From Tubulanus polymorphus (Eukaryota > Nemertea > Palaeonemertea > Tubulaniformes > Tubulanidae), in the NCBI RefSeq assembly GCF_964204645.1, contig NC_134032.1, positions 1,576,916 through 1,640,915 on the forward strand: a stretch of DNA of 64,000 nucleotides. The letters are read 5' to 3'. Position numbers and translations under genes: made by a program. This document shows, piece after piece, positions 1 to 12,383 of this stretch. The stretch's first letter is position 1, and each line of letters opens with the position of its first letter. Under the pieces are notes generated by a model. That model was not told where the DNA came from and made no database searches. It saw only the letters and a program-made list of their open reading frames with translations.

Positions 1-265
1 TGATTCAGGTCGTACAGAATCGCCGAATCATCGCCCACGGTACTGCAAGTAGAGAATCTCATAACAAGATCGAGTTTTAGTAATTTATTCGGCGTTCTAA
101 CTATAATCCCTCAGTCTCCCTCCTATAATCTATTATCCCTCCAAGTCTTCTCAGGAATACGGATGTTTGTTTGTACGAAATCCCAGTTTATTATCTCACG
201 TTTTTTTTTTGGATAACCAGCCAGTTACAGGCTTAGTTTAGAGATACAAACAACCACGAACTTCA

Positions 266-396
266 GGACCCAGTTTCACGAAAAAGTTAAAGCCCTAAAA
301 CGGTTAAGTTTGAATTGTTGTCCTCATTGAAAACATGAAGTAACTATCGGCTATTACACCAAAAATTAACTTTAATAATTAGTGAAACTGGGCTCA
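266..396. mobile_element. Short palindromic MITE (CCCAGTTTCAC ends), copy 1
   Basis: About 130 bp. Inverted ends GGACCCAGTTTCACGAA / GTGAAACTGGGCTC; the inner part contains GTTTGAATTGTTGTCCTCAT. Related copies lie at 15420 and 40757. Confidence 0.6.
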
Positions 397-583
397 GGGC
401 ACCAGAAAAAAGTGTTCGTTATAAATGACGGAAATGATAAGGAGACCGGGAACCAGAATAATCGTTCATTGTAGTTTGTTCGTTTGCTAAGAGGTCTGCT
501 GTTTTTAACCGATAGTATTTCATGACGATGATCTGCAGGAAGGAACTAGGAGCTCAGCCCTTTCTCAACACATGTGCATCTAA

Positions 584-806
584 GGCTAAACAAAAATGAT
601 ACCTTGTTTCTCCGCAGCGGCCGGGTCATTTTTGTAAAATATGATAAAATTTATAAACAGTTCATTTCTATAGCGGCCGGGTCTGTTATGGTAAAATTGA
701 TCACGATTTTAAAAAAAAAGTAATGTATAGGGTAGATAGGCGGCCGGCCGGGTCAACATTTAAGCTCAGCAGAGCGGAGAAACAAGGTATCAATTTTTTT
801 TTAGCC
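584..806 (+). mobile_element. PIF/Harbinger-like MITE, copy 1
   Basis: A 223-bp element with terminal inverted repeats (TIRs) of about 32 bp that start GGCTAAA and contain GATACCTTGTTTCTCCGC. It is flanked by TAA on both sides (581-583, 807-809). Inside are three copies of CGGCCGGGTC. A 3-bp TWA duplication and GGC ends fit PIF/Harbinger. It lies in the SLCO4 gene beyond the last visible exon. Confidence 0.85.
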
Positions 807-842
807 TAACAATTTCGAATTAGAACTTTATTCGGAACGGAC

Positions 843-3780
843 CTGTTTAGATAGGGCCGGTTGACGCCAGCGAATCCTACATTCGAACATTGAATGAAGA
901 ATATCATCAGCAACAGTAGAACGGCCGATGCGGTGCCCATGCACATCTTCAAGATACCCGAACATTTCAACTGGAACCGTTTAACTAAGTAACCGCCGAG
1001 GAATGTACCACCGCCACCTGCAGGTATCATCGTGAACCCTACCAACGATATAATACATATCAATCGATCGCTGAATTCATGAATATGCAAATTTCTATTG
1101 ATTTTAAAAGTTGTTGTAAAACCTACCGATAAGTTGAGCTGCCCAGCCAGCAGAAATACTGAATTGTGATTCAATAAACTTAGGGGCAAATACTGTAAAC
1201 CCACTCAATAATAAACCTGCAAAACATAGAACATAGTATAACACCCGAAAAGAGATCTAAAAATCGATCTGAATTATCGATTGATGTTTGAGTAAAGTCT
1301 AAGATATTCAAAGTTGATTTAGAATGAACAACCGGGGAACCTAGTTCTAACCGCTGGGGAAAAATAAAAAGTTCGTAATATCCGTTGGTTCGTCAGAGAT
1401 CCGTTTGACATCATTTATACCGTGTATGAATGAAAAGGAAATAGCCCTGGTGTGATGAAACCCAAACCGACTGGTTTCATTCGAGCTGGCCTACTTTATT
1501 GAAATATATAATACTGTCAGCTTATGAATCGCTAATTGATAAATCATGAAATGAAATATATATGAATGTAAACCCTGTGTAATTTGATTAGGATTAGGAT
1601 TAGGATTTTATTTAAACTCCAACCGTTTCTATGGTACATGGAGGGAGACTTATACAAAGTATACAATATTTACAATTAACAGAAAGTATAATAAACTTGT
1701 CTTGATAAAATATAACAAAGTTATTAACAATATATATATACACTATTTACAACATACTAATTATTGGAGGGATCTATATACATCTAAGCCTTTTTTTTAA
1801 TGAATTTTGCAAGGTGGATTGTAGGATTTTTTACGTTACAGCTCGTCACGCCATCTGGCGGGATGATGGCCCGTTTTGACGATATGAAAATAACTACATT
1901 CTTACCTTCAACAGCACCAGCCATGTTCAAACACATAAACGTTGGATTGTTGAGTAATACTTTGACGGCGATGGCGATACTTTTAACGCCTTGTTTCTGA
2001 AACCCGGCCGACATATTCTCGCCTCCGTCGCCGTACGCTTCTGACTCGCGTTCAGCGCGCACTTTAGCAGCACCTGAAATAGAGTCATTACCCGATCGAT
2101 TCAGTCAAGTCGTCACACTCAGAGCCGAGCCATACAGATCCGAGGGTTCTGATGATATTTACCTGGTAATGATTTAGGGAAGCCCAGTATCGGAAACGAC
2201 ATTAACAGCGCTACGAATCCGGTCAATACAAAACCGATCCACCAAGCACCAACCCATTTCGGGCTTTCGGGGGTGATTCTAATTCTGCATGGAAACGAAA
2301 AAATCGACAAAAATAGAGATCATTTTAAGAGATAGGACAGACGACCGACCGATGGACTGACCGACGATTGATGCCCGTGAACACTGGGGCTTTAGTCCCA
2401 AGTAGGCTAAAAATCATTGCATTCAAAGTGTATTGAATGGCGGATTCTTGCGCTATGTAAAATATCAATCTTCATATGAAACTTGGATGTATCGTTTCGC
2501 GAGGGACTCCAACAGTCCGATCGGATTCAAGGATTCGAATAAACTTACGTAGATACATCGACGACATCGACATCGGTGTAAATATTCAGTAATTCACCAC
2601 CGAGCAGGTATCCAACTGCCGGTCCTATGATTGCCATAGCATAAAATATACCTAAAAATATCGAATTCATCGAATTTGAATTATGACCCGTAAGGTTGTG
2701 AGAAGATGATTGGTCGATTTGAAAGTGAACCGAGATGTTGAAGAGCGCACTAGATCAAGACGGAATCCTCGCATGCCACAGACACTGGTGCCTCGTTACA
2801 TCATTGAAATCCAAACAACTCATTTGAATATTTGCATACATCACAATATTCATTACTCACCAACATACAGCGAGCTGACTTTGCGGTTCAAGTTATCGTC
2901 CAGATAAGTTGTACCGAGCGTGTAAAGTGGGGTGGCTCCGGCTCCCATTAACAGCTGCGCTAGTATAAACACCATACGATACCGGGACAATCCTCGCGGT
3001 GATCGCTGCTGTTTCGGGTCGCATACGACGCCGCCGCTAGAGGTGGCGTTGTAAGCGGCGTCTCTAGCGCCCCCTGACGTCAGGCAGATGTTTTCAGTGT
3101 GAGTGACGTACTCGTAGGAAGGCGACGTGAAGTGCGGCATAGCAAAAACAACAGAACCTGAAATCAGAATGAAACGTAAAAAATTGTTCAGCGGTTAGTG
3201 GAGTTTAATTGAATTTGAGTTGATACTCGATACATGGTAAGAATATCGAGTTCTGTTTCATTTTCAGACGTTCAATTCATCAACAGCCTGAATTAGCGAA
3301 TTTCTCATAGTCGGATTTATGAATGAATGAATGAATGAACGAACGAACGAACGAACGAACGAACGAACGAACGAACGAACGAACGAACGAACGAACGAAC
3401 GAACGAACGAACGAACGAACGAACGAACGAACGAACGAACGAACGAACGAACGAACGAACGAACGAACGAACGAACGAACGAACGAACGAACGAACGAAC
3501 GAACGAACGAACGAACGAACGAACGAACGAACGAACGAACGAACGAACGAACGAACGAACGAACGAACGAACGAACGAACGAACGAACGAACGAACGAAC
3601 GAACGAACGAACGAATGAATGCTTTATTCTCTCTAATTACAAATAATCAATATACACACATAAATACAATTTGAGAAAAGGACATCTCCAAGCCGGGTGC
3701 TGTACCATAAGGGGAGATGCCCTGTTACTATTATGTATAATAATGAATACTATATTGATGAAGTAATGATAATAATAATA

Positions 3781-3811
<31 letters not shown>

Positions 3812-4930
3812 TTGTAATAATAATAATAATAATAATAATAACAATAATAATAATGATAATAATAATAATAATAATAATGATAATAATAATAATAATAATC
3901 TTATCTTATATTATCTAATCTTCCAGTAACAAACATGCGACTTATCGTATCATGGTTATGCCGTATGAGGTGAAATACTTACCGATCCCGAGCAGCAGAA
4001 CTCCGAATCCGAGCCATCGAGGTTTACAACCGAGTCCGCCGAAATAACTGACAGGTATGAGACACAGGACGGAGGCGATGTCGTACGAACTGGCGACTGT
4101 ACCCGTCTCCGTGGAGGTCATGTCAAAACGTCGTTCGATGTTAGATATGACGACGCTTACCAAACCGTTTACGATTGTACCCTGAAATGTGTAAGCGTCA
4201 CGCGGGTTTAGAATGGTCCAGAAAACCGAAAATTTAACGAGAAAAAAGACCGAATTAAAGCTAATATTGGTTTGGATGTGTTCAGGAATCTGAGGCACCG
4301 CAACCAATTAATTATTGAGGGATACAATACTTAAAGAGAACGTATGATAATCTACTGAAATGCTTTAGTTTTAGTCTCAATGGCATATTCCTGATTCCCA
4401 TTTCATTTGAAAATAGATATCTAGTTTTTACGGGTCAGAATCTAAATGAATTCCTGATAATTATACATATGAAAATAGATATATATCTAGTTCTCATAGC
4501 TCAGAATCTTAACGAATCGTCGACTGGTTGCGTGTTCAACTGCTGCTATTCAGTCGCCCGATCGGACGTAGCAGCTACACTCAGATCGACCGTGCGACGA
4601 TGATATAATCTTCCAACACGGTTAATTCATGGACCTGCGTGAGAGGAGTGCGGTCGCTCCTACCTGTATAACGGCAGCCCAACAGAAACAGACCAGCACC
4701 CATCTAGTATCGCGAAACTTCTGACAACAGTCCGGTTTAACCGGACCCCAGCCGCACAATACATCTTCCTCTTCGTCCAACTCTGACGCTTCGATCATCA
4801 CCGCATCTTCAATTCTGTACGTCTTCGAGATGCCGTCACCTCCTGCTGCTCCCTCACCCGCGCTCGCACTCTGCGCGCTGCCAGCTGCTTTACCGATGTC
4901 CTGGTAGTCACGCGGTTTGGTTATCACCAT
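843..4930 (-). CDS. SLCO4A1-like: Organic anion transporter of OATP4 (SLCO4) type, 5' part of gene
   Basis: Multi-pass plasma-membrane transporter of the OATP/SLCO family within the major facilitator fold, taking up large organic anions. Coding exons read on the minus strand: 4930-4664, 4181-3983, 3157-2861, 2651-2549, 2284-2163, 2073-1906, 1216-1127, 1038-843. All but the last have consensus GT-AG ends, and phase is kept throughout (about 480 aa). The acidic N-terminus leads to [14 protein letters not shown], then [26 protein letters not shown] and GCKPRWLG in exon 2, all typical of OATPs. WVGAWWIGF in exon 5 is the family signature. Human SLCO4A1 is about 720 aa, so some 240 residues, including the Kazal-like extracellular domain, should lie left of the window. 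The exon-8 donor near 843 (cag|gtccgt) is weak and could be wrong. A splice acceptor at 4935-4936 shows that a 5' UTR exon lies upstream. SLCO4A1 and 4C1 cannot be separated from this part alone. Confidence 0.9.
3320..3618. repeat. (GAAC)n tetranucleotide microsatellite, about 70 units
   Basis: Almost perfect GAAC repeats bordered by GAAT units, in SLCO4 intron 2. The long open frames over it (NERT repeats) are a by-product. Confidence 0.97.
3765..3901. repeat. (TAA)n microsatellite, interrupted
   Basis: AATAAT units broken by occasional G or C, just 3' of the GAAC run in the same intron. Confidence 0.95.
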
Positions 4931-5144
4931 TTTCCTATAACAGAAGAACCAATCAATCTTTATTCAGCATAAATATTTTAAAAAAAGAAAACATTGTTTG
5001 CAACCGATACAGTTTCGGTAAAATCAAGTATATACATAAAAGGAGATAAACAAGTAATAAAATGAGGCATAATTAACACTAAGTACAGATGAGGAAAAAC
5101 ATAATTGAAAATATGCAAAAAGTTAATCGAAGAAATATTAGGAC

Positions 5145-5350
<206 letters not shown>

Positions 5351-5399
5351 TATACATAACTGTTATAACAAAACTTCTAATAGCGCTTATATTTACAAA

Positions 5400-7675
5400 T
5401 TCCACATGTATAAGAGGTAAAAGGTAATTAATACAATAGATGATCGATGGAATTATAATGTCGTCTTGATGAAACCCGTATAGCAAAAGATAACCTTAAT
5501 GATCATAGGAGTCACTCGCGTCCAATGGGACTTATGAAAAGTTTAGGCACATTTTTATGCAATTCTAGTGCATATTACTGCTTTGAGAAGTACCGTGGGC
5601 TTTCGTCATAGATCAATGTCGGGTGGAATTTTTCACATGTGATTTTCAAAGGGGCACTTGGTCAGAAAAATGGGCCTGATTAATACGTTTAAACAGATTG
5701 TACGGAACAGATATATGAATTAGATTCTGTAGAGCGAATTCTGAGACTAGTGAATAGTTTCAACTGAATGACGTGAAGCGTTTTCTAAGGAGGCAACTTT
5801 CTTCTGGTTAATGAGTACGCTGTATTACAGACTGCTCGAGTCAGTAGCGCCGATTCAAACTGACAACTTACAACATATAGCCAGCAGCTAGCTGTGATTC
5901 TAATCTACGCACAGAATCCTCTCTCGTTAAAACACGGAACATCAACATGATTAACCTACGCCGTATGAACTTTCTCTGAGCACCACGGCACTCAGTACAG
6001 CTCCGAAACCAAATACTTTCTATAATTCAACTCTGAAGTAAGACTATAGACAGTAGCGACTTTCCGAGGCTATTCTATCTTATAGGTCATTTTTCAAAAC
6101 TGTTTTGAAAATGACGGACTTCTGTGTTAGTATATTTCGAGCGAGTGGTATGGGCGAGTGGTTAGAGCGTTCGACTCCGGGAAACCAGGTCGTGGGTTCG
6201 AACCCCGTACATTGTCGCAGTGTCCTCGGGCAAGACACTGATCATCATTGCCTCTCCCCACCCAGGAGTAAATGGTTAACTGTTCTGATAGATGACTAGT
6301 AACTGTAGTAAATAAGTTCTCCCCAAGGATATTTCAAACATCTCGTCTTAGCATCTGTATCCATATCTAACTCCAGAGAATTAATTTCATTATCAGACCT
6401 AGCCCCAGACAAATAGACTCGGTGGCTATTGCGATCGAACTAATTGCAATAGGTTTAATCGCTTTATGACTGCTATTCCCGCGTGGTGCCACGTCTCGAG
6501 TTGCGCTTCACCGAACTATCACCGGCGTATCACTTCTATACTGGTACAGTTCCACTTCAATTATCAATTCTAGAAATAACGTTTCAATATGGGGCCAATT
6601 ATAGAAATTCAACGTAGTTAATTCTCAGTGGATTCCTCGAGGACGTGTTGAGGGGACCCGTGAGAATATATCAAGTTGTATTTTAACAAACAATATGGAA
6701 TTATAATGTTAATATGCATGTTGGCAATTTAACGAATCAATTTAAATTTCCTAATACGTCAGGAAGCGTACAACAGTGCTAACTCCTGACTGGTTTATCT
6801 TCGAGTCAACTCGATAAATGTTGATTCTCCAAATTATTTCGCCTTATCGAAATAAGTTGATTGTCAAAAACTCTCAAATCACCGGGAAAGACGAATATCT
6901 ATCCGAATATAAAACAGCAAAACCCGGTGAGCTTCAAATGAGTCGAGCATCCCTGTCGAGGATCCATACACCAGTTCTATAATGATGGGTTTAACTAAGC
7001 CATACGTCCCTCGTTCGCCAGGATGCATACTCCAGTAACTCCTGATTGGATTGTCCCCTCACGGCGTTTGCGATCATCGTTAATAAATTCACAAACGTGC
7101 GACATTTGAAAAAAAAATCAACTACATGTTTTTGTGACGATGAAAACGCACGAACTTCGTTACCAGAAATGCCAGACATTTCACGTTTTTGGCTAGGAAA
7201 TTTTAGAATGTTTATTTCCCCCGTGGCTGAAAACGGTTTCATCGTAAAAACTGTGTAAATAGCTACCAGGCCAAAATCACATGCATATTTCATGTCGAAA
7301 AGAGCATGCGGAAATTGAGCGACAAAAACCTCCAGACTATCAAATTTCACACGTCAAAATCGTACATAAGCTCATAAACATCATGGCCTTTTTTGGAAGT
7401 TTGAAGTGCTGGATCCATAGTCATACTTAAACGTCTGGCACGATTGTAGAACTGATTTCAGACTCAAGTGTAACTAGATCAGTTATCAAGTGAGACCCAC
7501 TCATACCGTACGGAACTCCGGGTCGACCGTAAAACCATACAACTGTGGAAATGAATGCGGAGGCAAATTAAATCTACACAAATCTGGAGTCGCGTTGAAC
7601 CCTTACGACTTCGGAACTGGGTCCAGAACTAAATTGAACGCGCTCAACATAGGACTGGGCCCAACGTAGAACTGC
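5400..7675. other. Gene-free interval
   Basis: Apart from the SINE at 6148 I see only unique, AT-leaning sequence without splice-bounded coding segments. A 119-codon minus-strand frame at 6991-7350 has no recognisable features. This is probably the long first intron or 5' flank of SLCO4. Confidence 0.5.
6148..6290 (+). mobile_element. tRNA-derived SINE
   Basis: A tRNA-like head (A box TGGGCGAGTGGTTAGAGC, B box GGTTCGAACCCC) is followed by the tail GTCCTCGGGCAAGACACTG...CTCCCCACCCAGGAGTAAATGG, familiar from invertebrate and fish SINEs. The acceptor stem does not close and the copy is fused to this tail, so it is not a tRNA gene. Confidence 0.7.
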
Positions 7676-8303
7676 GTTCAGAGTCAAATCGACTCTACAG
7701 TGGACGCAGTGAACCTACACGGATGAACTGGGTTCAGAGTCAAATCGGTTCTACAGTGGAGACAGTGAACCTACACGGATGAACTGGGTTCAGAGTCAAA
7801 TCGATTATACAGTGGACGCAGTGAACCTACACGGATGAACTGGGTTCAGAGTCAAATCGATTCTACAGTGGGCACAGTGAACCTACACGGATGAACTGGG
7901 TTCAGAGTCAAATCGATTCTACAGTGGACACAGTGAACCTACACGGATGAACTGGGTTCAGAGTCAAATCGATTCTACAGTGGACGCAGTGAACCTACAC
8001 GGATGAACTAGGTTCAGAGTCAAATCGATTCTACAGTGGACGCAGTGAACCTACACGGATGAACTGGGTTCAGAGTCTAATCGATTCTACAGTGGACACA
8101 GTGAACCTACACGGATGAACTGGGTTCAGAGTAAAATCGATTCTACAGTGGACACGGTGAACCTACACGGATGAACTGGGTTCAGAGTCAAATCGATTCT
8201 ACAGTGGACACAGTGAACCTACACGGATGAACTGGGTTCAGAGTCAAATCGATTCTACAGTGGACACAGTGAACCTACACGGATGAACTGGGTTCAGAGT
8301 CAA
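7676..8303. repeat. 56-bp minisatellite, about 11 copies
   Basis: Unit contains TGAACCTACACGGATGAACT and GGGTTCAGAGTCAAATCGAT. Copies differ by single bases; the first is diverged. Confidence 0.95.
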
Positions 8304-8788
8304 AGTATCTGAGTTCATTTACATCTGCCAAGTTCGTTGACCTCCGCTTGACCAATCACGTGGTCACCTCGTTGTCGCGACCGCAGCGCCAGTTCAACTC
8401 GACTTCATTAAAAATAATCTATCGCAGAATATTCTCGGAAAGTGTCGATAGTGGATGAGGAGGTTTATGTAATAACCACGCGTACATAATAGATCATATA
8501 TAGCGCGCGGTCGGAGGGAAAGAGAGCCGTCCTGCAGCTGAAGTCCCGCGGGGTGAATTCAGAACTATGTTTATAAAAGGCTATGAAAAACATAATCAGA
8601 GGAAATTGAAAGTCAAAACAGATGCTGGAAATGGCATCGTATTCCCGGGTGTGACCAGCAGCGATTCGAACAACACAACAGCAAAAACAGTTAGAATGCT
8701 TCTAGGAAAATTAAATCCAACTCGTCCGGTTGATAGATCCAGTGAATAAATGCATCTTTAAAAATCGAGTAGCGGGGAAAGTTCGAAT

Positions 8789-9356
8789 AGGTACCTGGCC
8801 CGAGTAGCGGCGAATAAATGGGTACCTGGCCCGAGTAGCGGCGAATAAATAGGTACCTGGCCCGAGTAGCGGCGAATAAATAGGTACCTGGCCCGAGTAG
8901 CGGCGAATAAATGGGTACCTGGCCCGAGTAGCGGCGAATAAATTGGTACCTGGCCCGAGTAGCGGCGAATAAATAGGTACCTGGTCCGAGTAGCGGCGAA
9001 TAAATAGGTACCTGGCCCGAGTAGCGGCGAATAAATGGGTACCTGGCCCGAGTAGCGGCGAATAAATGGGTACCTGGCCCGAGTAGCGGCGAATAAATAG
9101 GTACCTGGTCCGAGTAGCGGCGAATAAATAGGTACCTGGCCCGAGTAGCGGCGAATAAATAGGTCCCTGGCCCGAGTAGCGGCGAATAAATAGGTACCTG
9201 GCCCGAGTAGCGGCGAATAAATGGGTACCTGGCCCGAGTAGCGGCGAATAAACGGGTACCTGGTCCGAGTAGCGGCGAATAAATGGGTACCTGGCCCGAG
9301 TAGCGGCGAATAAATGGGTACCTGGCCCGAGTAGCGGCGAATAAATTGGTACCTGG
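8789..9356. repeat. 31-bp minisatellite, about 18 copies
   Basis: Unit GGTACCTGGCCCGAGTAGCG plus GCGAATAAAT. It contains no stop on the minus strand in any frame, which creates three long false ORFs. Confidence 0.95.
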
Positions 9357-12047
9357 CCGACGGACGAAAAGTGAACGCAATAGCGTTTCCAAGTGGGCCA
9401 ATCGATCGAATAGGATTCCTGCGCTGCATAAATTATCATATAATTATCTCTCAATCATTAGAAAACCGATAGTAACATTCTACAGTATAGCGGAAGATGT
9501 TCCGTTTTGTGTCGAGGCCTCAGTTAAAGTTATAGGAAGAATATTAAGACGGTTGTTTCTGATCGATGGTCGCAGACAAGTTGTCGATCATCATCATTAT
9601 AGACATGGGCTAATTTGGGACCGACTAAAAATGCTCGATATTTTCGCGTCCTTCAGAAATCAGGGAAAACAGAACTCTTTTACTGTAGAAACCTCGGGGG
9701 CGAGTTGTTGATTGCGACAGGACCGAATTTTTGCTTTCAAGGAGGATATAGCGAAATACAGGATTACAGCGAAATTGTTAATTACTAATTTTACTGGTGC
9801 TGCTGCTGTTGCTGCTGCTGCTGCTACTACTGTTGGTGCCTAAGGGTAAAGTAGTCTTTGCTGTCTACGTCTATGGGCTGCGTGCAACATAATCAACGAT
9901 GTCGTTAACGCAATCGAAACAATAATTTGTAACGGATTCGAGCGTTGATTACTCTCAGCGGCGGTAGCGACGTTAACTCGGCGCAACATTACACGTAAGC
10001 GACGAATCCTAGAGCCTTAAAAACTCACTACTCCGAGAATTCGCAGAAAAGCCATTGTACACTCGTTTGCGGCGATGCTTGGATCAAGTTGGCTTCCTAT
10101 TCTAAAGCACTTCCATACCCAATTCCCCCCCCCCCCCGTTTTAACCGCTCGACCAACAACATCAAGCTAACTTTTCCGAAATATGGCGGACTAAGCGCAT
10201 TTCCGCCGTGGCTGATTCAAACCGACTTTTCATATACTGTCATAAACTGATTTCGACGAAATCCTTGTAGTAACGCTGAATATTCAAATGCCAATTAGAA
10301 TTGAAGCTGCTTTGAAACGTTCTAACGTCATCAGTGTTGAAAGGTCAATTCAATGATAAAAGTTCGATAACTAGAAACAGTGAAGAGGAAGTAACCGACC
10401 TCTGCTGACTTTGATATAATCATCATCATATCGAGCGCAGGAAATGATGACTGTTTGAACTCCACGAATATTAGAAATTATGGACGTTAATCATGAACTC
10501 ATATCATTGCACTCTGCAGAGTGTCAAACATGGGGCGAAATGAGACCTGTGAACATTCGCTCAGATTTGCTTTCACATTGCTGCTATGGTATCACCCAGA
10601 TTTACTCCTAGGGGTAATTTAAATCTCAGTCTGGATCTAGTCTGGTTTGAAAGTCTCCCTGAGGGGAACTGGTTTGACAGTCTCCCTGAGGGGAACCGGT
10701 TTGACAGTCTCCCTGAGGGGAACCGATTTGACAGTCTCCCTTAGGGGAACCGGTTTGACAGACTCCCCGAGGGGAACCGGTTTGACAATCTCCCCGAGGG
10801 GAACCGGTTTGACAATCTCCCTGAGGGGAACCGGTTTAACAGACTCCCTGAAGTGAACCGGTTTGACAGACTGGTTCTAATTACTAAAGTTCACAGAGTT
10901 AAAAAAAAGAGTTTGAAGCGAATGAAGTTCAGTCGATTGAACTTCATTCAGAGATTTGAATTAACCTCTGTATCGATCCGTGTTTGCAGGAAGCGAGTAT
11001 ATTTTGTTAATTATCGCATTTGAAAAAATGCCACATTTCTAGCTGCCAATTACTGGGAAAATACTAGACCTTCGAGAAGTTGAGAAGGGGTTCGAGTAGA
11101 CACAGGTGAATCAATGGCTGATGCCCTATAAGGGTAATGTATCCCGGCCACCAGGTAAAAACTGCTAAATGGAAGCGATAACGGTTCACTCTGCCAACAA
11201 ATATAACAGATCCCCTCCTCACTCCTTTCCTTCTATTCAAATAAACGCGATTCGCATCAGTTTTAACTATATGCACGTAATATAACATGGACGGATAGAG
11301 AATGAACACGGAGCCCTACCTGTAGTGTGCGGCGTATACCACGTGATCTTTAACGTTACCGCTCATTTTCGATAGTAAACGAATATTAGAGACTTCATCC
11401 AGCGACGAGTCGATCCTCTAATGAGCTATTAAATCAATTTCAAAGAGCGATCGACATCCTTTTTGAAATGAAGGGTTCAATTAAAACCCTATTTTAGAAC
11501 CGATACGTGTTACTATAGTCCACATCGGATTGTAGACCGTCGAATGAGAAATATCGCGCCCGTTTCGAACCCTTTAGAACATAATTAACACTTAACACTG
11601 TGACTAAGTTGAAAGCTCCACTAGTCGCTTAGTCCGGCAAACACTGGTGCTAAAACGTACATACATATCGTGTAAATTATTCCTCGTGGAATTTCAGATG
11701 TTTATTTCGACAATGCTATCTTACTGTTTCTCGTCTATGTATCGAACACTCGGAAGTGTTCTGGTATTGATTCAACGCTCCTCTGACAGCATGCTGCGGT
11801 GGTTGGATGGATGGATGGATGGATGGAAGTTGCCGAGATCGACGCTGAAACTTGTCATCCGTTCGTCTGATATTCACGCGCGTCGGAGAGAGGTTCAATC
11901 AGTCATTGACGAAGTCAATATTTTTGAAATATCATCATATTCGCCTGAACAGTGTTTGTGTGTGTGGGGGGGGGGGGGGTGGTGGGTAAGGGAACCAACA
12001 GCCCCCTTCACTAGAATATCCGTTATACCTGAAGTGAGCAGGTGAGT
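9357..12047. other. Gene-free interval
   Basis: A short (CTG)n run at 9800-9825, a C-run at 10128, the 27-bp array, and a GGAT run at 11804-11826 with a G-run at 11967. Otherwise nothing I can interpret. Confidence 0.5.
10648..10868. repeat. 27-bp minisatellite, about 8 copies
   Basis: Unit GGTTTGACAGTCTCCCTGAG plus GGGAACC. Confidence 0.93.
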
Positions 12048-12383
12048 ACGGAAGCCCCTAGGTGACATATGAGATAATTTTTTTCATAATTTCGACTTAT
12101 TAAGTCGAATTTCGACTTAATAAGTCGAATTTCGTGTTAATTAAGTCGAATTTCGACTTAATAAGTCGAATTTCGACTTAATAAGTCGAATTTCGTGTTA
12201 ATTAAGTCGAATTTCGACTTAAAAGGTAGAAATTCGACATGAAAATAAAACTCGAAATTTGACTTAATTAACACGAAATTCGACTTATTATGTCGAAATT
12301 CGACTCGAATTTCGACTTGAATTTCGACTTACTAAGTCAAAGTTGTGAAAAAATTTTCTCGTATGTCACCTAGGGGCTTCCGT
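12048..12383. mobile_element. TIR-bounded element filled with a palindromic satellite
   Basis: Ends ACGGAAGCCCCTAGGTGACA and its inverse enclose repeated palindromes of TTCGACTTAATAAGTCGAA type. Flanks GTGAGT (12042-12047) and GTGAGC (12384-12389) look like a slightly mutated TSD. No coding potential. Confidence 0.7.

Noticed and set aside
3331-3646. Long plus-strand ORFs of repeating NERT
   Set aside because: They are translations of a GAAC microsatellite; no start context or splice structure.
6155-6225. Possible tRNA gene (A and B boxes present)
   Set aside because: The acceptor and anticodon arms do not fold and a SINE tail follows; it is a SINE head.
6991-7350. 119-codon minus-strand ORF
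   Set aside because: No recognisable domain or splice context; length is within chance for an AT-leaning region of this size.
8567-8749. 60-codon plus-strand ORF after a TATATAG sequence
   Set aside because: No family resemblance, and no downstream exon; the promoter-like look is weak.
8691-9454. Three overlapping 220-247 codon minus-strand ORFs (LFAATRARY type repeats)
   Set aside because: The 31-bp repeat lacks stops in all minus frames, so the same peptide cycles through three frames; not evidence of a gene.
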